This document shows positions 38,395-42,632 of a stretch of DNA of 42,632 bases, piece by piece. The stretch spans positions 1-42,632 of the forward strand of contig DCXN01000016.1 of the NCBI GenBank assembly GCA_002327685.1, given 5' to 3'. The DNA is from Patescibacteria group bacterium UBA2135 (GTDB lineage: Bacteria; Patescibacteriota; Minisyncoccia; Phycocordibacterales; UBA2135). How positions within the stretch are numbered: the first letter of the stretch is position 1; each line of letters opens with the position of its first letter. The position numbers were made by a program, and so were the translations under genes. The notes beneath the pieces were generated by a model, which ran no database searches, was not told the origin of the DNA, and saw only the letters and a list, made by a program, of their open reading frames with translations.

Positions 38395-38565
38395 CTATAT
38401 CTCCTGCCGCAAGCCACACCACGGGCAATACCACTCCTTTTTACTTTCGGGCGCATCTCCGATAGACCACCACTTATTACATGAGACACAATGAAAATGG
38501 TGTAAATTCTCAACACTTCGCCGCACCTGTTCATCCTTCTGTTTTTTATTTGCTCTCTGTGGCAT
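38395..38565 (-). CDS. Small zinc-ribbon protein
   Basis: 56 aa from ATG 38565. A basic N-terminus (MPQRANKKQKDEQVRRSV) precedes a CxxC-x(n)-CxxC zinc ribbon (FHCVSCNKWWSIGD, then EWYCPWCGLRQEI). The WWSIGDAP and YCPWCG motifs look conserved in small CPR proteins as I remember them, but I cannot name a family function. Nucleic-acid or protein binding is likely. A TTG start at 38592 would add 9 residues. The gene follows the deoxyribosyltransferase-like gene by 33 bp and probably shares its transcript. Confidence 0.7.
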   Translation of the reverse strand: MPQRANKKQKDEQVRRSVENLHHFHCVSCNKWWSIGDAPESKKEWYCPWCGLRQEI

Positions 38566-38598
38566 TTTTTGTATTTTCTTCCACCAACACAAGGAGAT

Positions 38599-39042
38599 TT
38601 ACTTGATTTTAGTCAAATCATTATTAATGACAACTGGCTTCATGTCTAATATTTCTTCTTTGCATGATATTTCCGGGATTTCATTAAGAAGATAAATTTT
38701 CTTTTTATGATGAAATGCTAATCCCATTTCCAAAAACGTATTCGCTCCAACGTAATTTTTAATATCATTTTTCGTATAATTAAGAACTAATATCGCATAT
38801 GACCATACAACTTTGTCAAAGTGTCTTTTCATTGCTTCTTCTTTTCTATCCCAAATCCAACCAGAATCACCTTTTTCTGCTTTTCTTAATTTATAATATT
38901 GCTTTATTGGTATTGCCACTCCGTCCTCTCCTGCAATCTCTGAGGGTGGAAGTTTAACTTCATGACCTAATTCTTCCAGATGTTTCTTGATTTCCAGCAT
39001 TTCATCAAAAAATGCAATGCTTCCACAAATTGTTATTTTCAT
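38599..39042 (-). CDS. Nucleoside 2-deoxyribosyltransferase-like protein
   Basis: 147 aa from ATG 39042. MKITICGSIAFFDEMLEIKK and GHEVKLPP at the start, then YAILVLNYTKNDIKNYVGAN, TFLEMGLAFHHKKKIYLLNE, IPEISCKEEILDMKPVVINN match the Rossmann-like fold of nucleoside 2-deoxyribosyltransferases and related TIR/DUF4406-type proteins. The Glu of TFLEMG is in the usual catalytic position. Known members transfer deoxyribose between bases or cleave nucleotides. The exact substrate is not readable. Upstream residues in the frame do not fit the family. A GC-rich hairpin (39069-39107) sits just upstream. Confidence 0.72.
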   Translation of the reverse strand: MKITICGSIAFFDEMLEIKKHLEELGHEVKLPPSEIAGEDGVAIPIKQYYKLRKAEKGDSGWIWDRKEEAMKRHFDKVVWSYAILVLNYTKNDIKNYVGANTFLEMGLAFHHKKKIYLLNEIPEISCKEEILDMKPVVINNDLTKIK

Positions 39043-39068
39043 ATTTTTATTAACGACGTAGAGCGAGC

Positions 39069-39107
39069 GCAATGAGAAAGTAGAGCGAAGCGGAATCTTC
39101 TCATTGC
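39069..39107. repeat. Hairpin upstream of the deoxyribosyltransferase-like gene
   Basis: GCAATGAGAA/TTCTCATTGC, 10-bp arms with a 19-nt GC-rich loop. Further outward, TTAAC/GTTAA can extend it. Confidence 0.7.
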
Positions 39108-39240
39108 CGAGCCGAGGAGTTAATACAGGTTCAACACCTCGTGCCTTTAGACCGAGGGACCTTTATTTTTCATATTTCTTGTCATTATTACACAGATTTG
39201 TTATTTTGTTCACAGAGTTTTGCATATTCAGAGGTAAATA

Positions 39241-39474
39241 ATGGTTCTTAAAAAACGTCAGAAACTCATATTAACAGCACTGACAGAGCTAGAAGGAGAA
39301 GCGACCACTCGGCAAATTGCAGAAAGAGTAAACTTGAACGTGAATGGTGTCTCGCAAAGTTTGGGCGCCATGACTATGACTGGACATGTTGCGTATATTG
39401 ACGGTCGCGCAGGAGAAACGAGATGGAAATTAATGGATTCATCTTGTTACAATCACACAGATTTGCTACTTTAA
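39241..39474 (+). CDS. Small winged-helix DNA-binding protein
   Basis: 77 aa, nearly all of it a winged helix: LKKRQKLILTALTELEGEAT, TRQIAERVNLNVNGVSQSLG (helix-turn-helix), AMTMTGHVAYIDGRAGETRW (wing). It resembles MarR/ArsR-type or Z-alpha-like minimal regulators. AGAGG lies 6 nt before the ATG. It is divergent from the minus-strand genes to its left and precedes the Cys-rich gene at 39504 by 29 bp, so the two may be cotranscribed. The target is unknown. Confidence 0.75.
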   Translation: MVLKKRQKLILTALTELEGEATTRQIAERVNLNVNGVSQSLGAMTMTGHVAYIDGRAGETRWKLMDSSCYNHTDLLL

Positions 39475-39503
39475 TAATAGAACATCCAACAAAAAGGTAA
39501 CCG

Positions 39504-39764
39504 ATGAAAGACCTTCTACACAGAATGTGGGCTATTGTGGTCTGTACTTTTACTTGCACACATCCACGTTGTGAATTTTGTGATATTTCAGAATCAGGTG
39601 AAATTCTCTGTCATAAAAAAATAATTTCTAGAATAAAGTGCCATACGAGAATTTGTCCTTATTTTAAGCCATTTTTTAAGGTATTGACAAATTCTGTCAG
39701 TTTGCTATACTCCATAGTGAGGATGGAACCAGGATTCAGGGCTGCCAGTCGAGGTCTGAACTGA
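39504..39764 (+). CDS. Small Cys-rich protein, probable metal binder
   Basis: 86 aa. Seven Cys (14, 18, 23, 26, 36, 46, 51) and three His (20, 37, 47) are packed in the first 54 residues (CTHPRCEFCD, ILCHKK, KCHTRICPYF), a pattern unlikely by chance and suited to one or two zinc sites. After residue 54 the frame runs through a strong promoter and into the 5' end of the ncRNA at 39717, so the C-terminal part may be a read-through extension with no fold. A weak AAGG lies upstream. I know no family. Confidence 0.5.
   Translation: MKDLLHRMWAIVVCTFTCTHPRCEFCDISESGEILCHKKIISRIKCHTRICPYFKPFFKVLTNSVSLLYSIVRMEPGFRAASRGLN
39684..39711 (+). promoter_or_regulatory. Promoter of the unassigned structured RNA
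   Basis: Perfect TTGACA (39684-39689), 16 bp, TATACT (39706-39711), the same architecture as the 6S-like RNA promoter. Confidence 0.88.
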
Positions 39765-39850
39765 AACCCTCACAAAATTAATCGACTGGAGGAGGTGTTC
39801 TTCTCAAATTCCAGCCAATACTGACACCAGTGGCTGGAATTTTTTATTTT
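39717..39850 (+). ncRNA. Structured small RNA with predicted pseudoknot, unassigned
   Basis: Promoter TTGACA-N16-TATACT and a strong terminator (39808-39850) delimit a transcript of about 130 nt with no downstream + strand gene (secA converges). Stem P1 pairs GTGAGG (39717-39722) with CCTCAC (39768-39773). Stem P2 pairs CCAGTCGA (39745-39752) with TCGACTGG (39782-39789). P1 and P2 interleave, which is a pseudoknot topology. TTCAG/CTGAA inside P1 is another possible helix. I see no SRP (GGAAG/AGCAG), tmRNA or RNase P signature, and it is too short for the latter two. Confidence 0.6.
39808..39850 (+). terminator. Terminator of the structured RNA
   Basis: ATTCCAGCCA/TGGCTGGAAT, 10-bp stem with a 13-nt loop, followed by TTTTTATTTT. 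It may also serve the secA transcript from the other side. Confidence 0.93.
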
Positions 39851-42371
39851 ACATACCATGACACTTCTTATATTTCTTCCCTGAACCACACGGGCAAGGA
39901 TCATTTCTACCTACCTTTGTCTCGCTTGCAACAGGGGTACGGGCGGGCGGGCTAACCTTGTTGCCCGCGTCAGCATGGCTAGCAGAAACATCTTTTACAT
40001 CAACTTCACGTTCTTTCACAATTTTAGAAATAGAATCTGCGTCAATGGAAGATATAAGTTGTATAACGTGAAGATTGGTCGCTTCTCTCATTTCATTAAA
40101 CAACTTCAGTCCTTCTTTTTTATATTCAACTAGCGGATCTCTTTGTCCATACGCCCGCAGAGAAACACTTTGGCGTAAATATTCCATCGTCTCTAAGTGC
40201 TCCATCCAAAATACATCAATAGTGCGTAAGATAATCCCCGCCAAGGTTTTGAAAAATGACTCTTTCCCCAACTCTTTTGTTTTTTCCGCAATTGTATTCT
40301 CTATATTTGGGTCAAAAGTTGTAAGTTCTTCCAAAAAATTCTTTATTATTTCTTTATCTTCAAAAAGAACCGCGCGACGTAGTGTATATATCATTCCTCG
40401 TTGATGGTTTAACACATCGTCATACTGTAAAACGTGTTTCCGCGCGTCAAAGTTAAACCCCTCAATCTTAGTCTGCGCCGATTCAAGCGCGCGGGTAATC
40501 ATCTTATTTTCAATTGGCTGATCTTCGGGAATACCAAACCTCCCCATCATATTTTTAATGGTGTCAGAAGCAAACACACGCATCAGTGTATCTTCAAGCG
40601 AGACAAAAAATTGCGTCTCACCGGGATCACCCTGCCTTCCGGAACGACCACGCAGCTGATTGTCAATTCTTCGCGCCTCATGCCGTTCGGTTCCAATAAC
40701 AAACAATCCCCCGACTTCAAGAATTTCTTTTTGGTCTTTTAGGTCTGGCGGATTACCACCGAGCACAATGTCAACTCCACGACCAGCCATGTTTGTCGCA
40801 ATAGTAACACCTCCTTTTTTGCCCGCTTGTGCGATAATTTCTCCTTCCCGTTCATGATTTTTTGCATTCAGTACTTCGTGTGAAATTCCTTTTTGTGTAA
40901 GCAATGCTCCCAACAATTCATTTTTCTCAATAGAAACGGTACCAACAAGCACGGGTTGGTTTTTTTCATTTAATTCTTTTATCTTTTTTACAACCGCCTC
41001 AAACTTTCCTTTTTCTGTTTGCAAAATGAGGTCATCACGATCAATACGAGCAACTGGTCCATTAGTCGGCACTGGAACAACCTGTAAATCATATACGCGT
41101 GTAAATTCTTCGGCGCTTGTCTGCGCCGTTCCCGTCATGCCGGCAAGTTTGTCGTATAGTCTAAAATAATTTTGAAATGTAATTGACGCAACAGTACGCG
41201 ACTCCTTTTGCACTTTAAGTCCCTCTTTCGCCTCAATCGCTTGATGAAGCCCTTCAGACCATCTGCGTCCCGGCTGGAGTCGTCCGGTAAATTCATCAAC
41301 GATAACAATTTCCCCCTCTTTAACAACGTACTCCTTGTCTTTATTAAATAGTGCTTTTGCGCGTACTGCATTCTCAAGGTGGTGTACATATTTAATCCCT
41401 TTCTCTGTATATATATTATCAATACCAAGTATTCCTTCTGCCTTTGTAATACCTTCATCTGTGAGTGTTGTTGCTTTTAATTTTTCATCAATAGAAAAAT
41501 CCGTGTCTTTATTTAATGCGGCCGCGACACGCGCAAATGTATAATACAAATTTTCCGGATCCCGTGACGGCGCGGAAATAATAAGTGGCGTGCGCGCTTC
41601 ATCAATTAAAATAGAGTCAATTTCATCCACAATTGCGTAAGAAAAATTTCTTTGTGTCACTTCTTCTTTTGTGTACGCAATATTACTGCGCAAATAATCA
41701 AAACCAAATTCATTATTTGTTCCGTAAGTAATGTCAGCAGCGTACGCTTCTTTTCTTGTACACGGCCGCAAAAATTCATGCACCACATGAAAACCACCTG
41801 TAGTATCTCTTAGAGTATCAAGTTCGTCGTCATTTTCCTGATTCCTGATTCCTGATTCCTGATTCTCGTTCGTGTGCGAGGGATCGTAAAGATATGACTG
41901 ATTATCTGTGTTTGTTACCCCAACAGTCATGCCAAGCGCCGCATAAATTTGTCCCATCCATACCGCGTCACGACGCGCAAGATAATCATTAACGGTAACA
42001 ACATGCACACCCTCTCCTTTAAGCGCATTTAAATATACCGGAAGTGTTGCAACTAAAGTTTTTCCTTCTCCGGTTTTCATTTCCGCGATATTGCCTTGAT
42101 GAAGAATGATTCCCCCAATAAGTTGGACATCATAATGGCGTTGATTTAGAGTTCTCTGAGCCGCTTCTCGTACAGTCGCAAATGCTTCCGGTAATATTGC
42201 GTCAAGCGTCTCTCCCTGTTTTAATGCACTTCTAAAATGTTCTGTTTTATGTTGCAGTTTATCACCAGAAAGCCCTTGTATTTTATGCTCTAATTCATTA
42301 ATATGCTTGACAATAGGCTCTATTTTTTTGATGATTCTTTCCTCATTTGAAAACCATTTCTTGAAAATCAT
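39849..42371 (-). CDS. secA: Preprotein translocase ATPase SecA
   Basis: 840 aa, full-length SecA, the motor that pushes preproteins through SecYEG. NBD1 Walker A is MKTGEGKTLVATLPVY. Also seen are VNDYLARRDAVWMG, the ADITYGTNNEFGFDYLRSN signature, DEIDSILIDEARTPLIIS (Walker B), VDEFTGRLQPGRRWSEGLHQ, MTGTAQTSAEEF, NMAGRGVDIVLGG, GTERHEARRIDNQLRGRSGR, and a C-terminal SEC-C zinc site (NDPCPCGSGKKYKKCHG). An insert of about 45 residues between GVTNTDNQSY and RKEAYAADI contains a stretch encoded by a 7-bp tandem repeat. TATAGT ends 5 nt, or TAGTAT 8 nt, before the ATG, so the mRNA is probably leaderless. Confidence 0.97.
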   Translation of the reverse strand: MIFKKWFSNEERIIKKIEPIVKHINELEHKIQGLSGDKLQHKTEHFRSALKQGETLDAILPEAFATVREAAQRTLNQRHYDVQLIGGIILHQGNIAEMKTGEGKTLVATLPVYLNALKGEGVHVVTVNDYLARRDAVWMGQIYAALGMTVGVTNTDNQSYLYDPSHTNENQESGIRNQENDDELDTLRDTTGGFHVVHEFLRPCTRKEAYAADITYGTNNEFGFDYLRSNIAYTKEEVTQRNFSYAIVDEIDSILIDEARTPLIISAPSRDPENLYYTFARVAAALNKDTDFSIDEKLKATTLTDEGITKAEGILGIDNIYTEKGIKYVHHLENAVRAKALFNKDKEYVVKEGEIVIVDEFTGRLQPGRRWSEGLHQAIEAKEGLKVQKESRTVASITFQNYFRLYDKLAGMTGTAQTSAEEFTRVYDLQVVPVPTNGPVARIDRDDLILQTEKGKFEAVVKKIKELNEKNQPVLVGTVSIEKNELLGALLTQKGISHEVLNAKNHEREGEIIAQAGKKGGVTIATNMAGRGVDIVLGGNPPDLKDQKEILEVGGLFVIGTERHEARRIDNQLRGRSGRQGDPGETQFFVSLEDTLMRVFASDTIKNMMGRFGIPEDQPIENKMITRALESAQTKIEGFNFDARKHVLQYDDVLNHQRGMIYTLRRAVLFEDKEIIKNFLEELTTFDPNIENTIAEKTKELGKESFFKTLAGIILRTIDVFWMEHLETMEYLRQSVSLRAYGQRDPLVEYKKEGLKLFNEMREATNLHVIQLISSIDADSISKIVKEREVDVKDVSASHADAGNKVSPPARTPVASETKVGRNDPCPCGSGKKYKKCHGM
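41837..41864. repeat. 7-bp tandem repeat inside secA
   Basis: Four perfect CCTGATT units. On the coding strand they give the ENQESGIRNQEN stretch of a variable insert. Gain or loss of one unit would shift the frame. Confidence 0.95.
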
Positions 42372-42387
42372 ATCCTACTATACTACC

Positions 42388-42426
42388 ATAAAAGCCGAAC
42401 TCCCACCCTTAGAGTGAGAGTTCGGC
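42388..42426 (-). terminator. Terminator of the H1-like gene
   Basis: GCCGAACTC/GAGTTCGGC, 9-bp stem with a 15-nt partly paired loop, followed on the minus strand by TTTTATGG, just before the secA promoter. Confidence 0.85.
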
Positions 42427-42450
42427 GGAAAACCTGTGAAAGATGTTGAA

Positions 42451-42632
42451 CTATCCTCTCCTTCGTCGGCGAGTTGTTCTCTTCTTTGCAGGTTTTTTCG
42501 CTACTCGTCTTTTAGTTACTCGTTTCTTGGTCGTTCGCTTCTTAGTTGTTCGTTTCTTAGTTACTCGCTTTCTCCTCTTCGGAGCAGCTCTCTTCTTAGT
42601 AACTTTTCTTCGTCGCTTTGGAGCAGCTTTTT
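42451..42632 (-). CDS. Histone H1-like Lys/Arg-rich protein (5' end beyond window)
   Basis: The frame is open from the right edge to TAG at 42451-42453. 59 complete residues are visible, made of repeats such as KKRTTKKRTTKKRV, APKRR and AKKPAKK, ending RTTRRRRRG. The Lys/Arg/Thr/Ala/Pro composition matches bacterial H1-like tails or the basic C-terminal extension of some HU-type proteins, which compact DNA. The N-terminal part, which would tell the two apart, lies outside the window. It is followed by an intrinsic terminator and then secA. Confidence 0.75.
   Translation of the reverse strand, partial: KAAPKRRRKVTKKRAAPKRRKRVTKKRTTKKRTTKKRVTKRRVAKKPAKKRTTRRRRRG

Noticed and set aside
38085..38534. 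149-aa minus-strand open frame
   Set aside because: It reads through the nested palindrome and the 74-bp repeat and overlaps the zinc-ribbon gene in another frame, with unnatural composition.
39717..39850. SRP RNA, tmRNA or RNase P RNA
   Set aside because: The conserved SRP tetraloop/GGAAG region, the tmRNA alanine-acceptor end and RNase P core motifs are all absent, and the length does not fit the latter two.

Overview
The window looks like a piece of a Candidate Phyla Radiation (Patescibacteria) chromosome, most likely a Parcubacteria lineage. This is inferred from the gene forms, not from a database search. Many housekeeping proteins are trimmed versions of their families: EF-Ts of about 166 aa, SMC of about 753 aa without a recognisable hinge, ThrRS without TGS and editing domains, AlaRS that stops after the editing domain, and a single-chain PheRS. 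Other lineage hints are split transketolase, a GyrB with an acidic linker, and a giant protein combining an excisionase-type HTH, a membrane segment and a fibre-like C-terminus. TAA, TAG and TGA all act as stops, so the standard bacterial code fits. There are no rRNA genes, CRISPR arrays, transposases or integrases here.

Layout. 1-3941 (-): most of a giant HTH/TM/fibre protein running off the left edge. 3942-4631: palindrome-rich spacer. 4632-6856 (+): dnaB, recR. 7000-12868 (-): smc, rnc, a NusB-Nudix fusion flanked by 99-bp repeats, rpmF, a secreted DUF5701-like protein, rnhB. 13068-18804: an orphan gene, dnaE, a degenerate Nudix protein (-) and thrS. 18866-19057 (-): a structured RNA resembling 6S RNA. 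19287-25529 (-): an RHH-like protein, gyrB, pheS, a 54-aa membrane protein, tRNA-Thr(UGU), a membrane-anchored protein, tsf, rpsB. 25559-28608 (-): alaS, an orphan gene, a Cas2/PaaX-like protein between 30-bp direct repeats. 28706-34338 (-): a sugar-phosphate block (split transketolase, an RPE-like protein, rpiB, gap) and gatB. 34491-39764: an orphan gene (+), glmS, a holin-like 4-TM protein, a pyrE-like PRTase, a zinc ribbon and a deoxyribosyltransferase-like protein (-), then two small + strand genes and a second unassigned structured RNA. 39849-42632 (-): secA and the tail of a Lys/Arg-rich H1-like protein running off the right edge.

Two expression styles stand out. Many core genes (dnaB, dnaE, thrS, rnhB, rpmF, gyrB, rpsB, alaS, gatB, gap, smc, secA) have a -10 hexamer only 5-8 nt before the start codon, predicting leaderless mRNAs. 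Small lineage-specific genes instead have a -35/-10 promoter, a Shine-Dalgarno leader and often their own intrinsic terminator.

Intergenic DNA is unusually rich in palindromes: a 74-bp cloverleaf-like element present twice whose arm sequence also brackets tRNA-Thr, a 99-bp hairpin repeat present twice, a cluster of CTCG-N6-CGAG sites around the dnaB start, a 42-bp perfect palindrome between recR and smc, and short-period repeats that reach into rpsB and secA.
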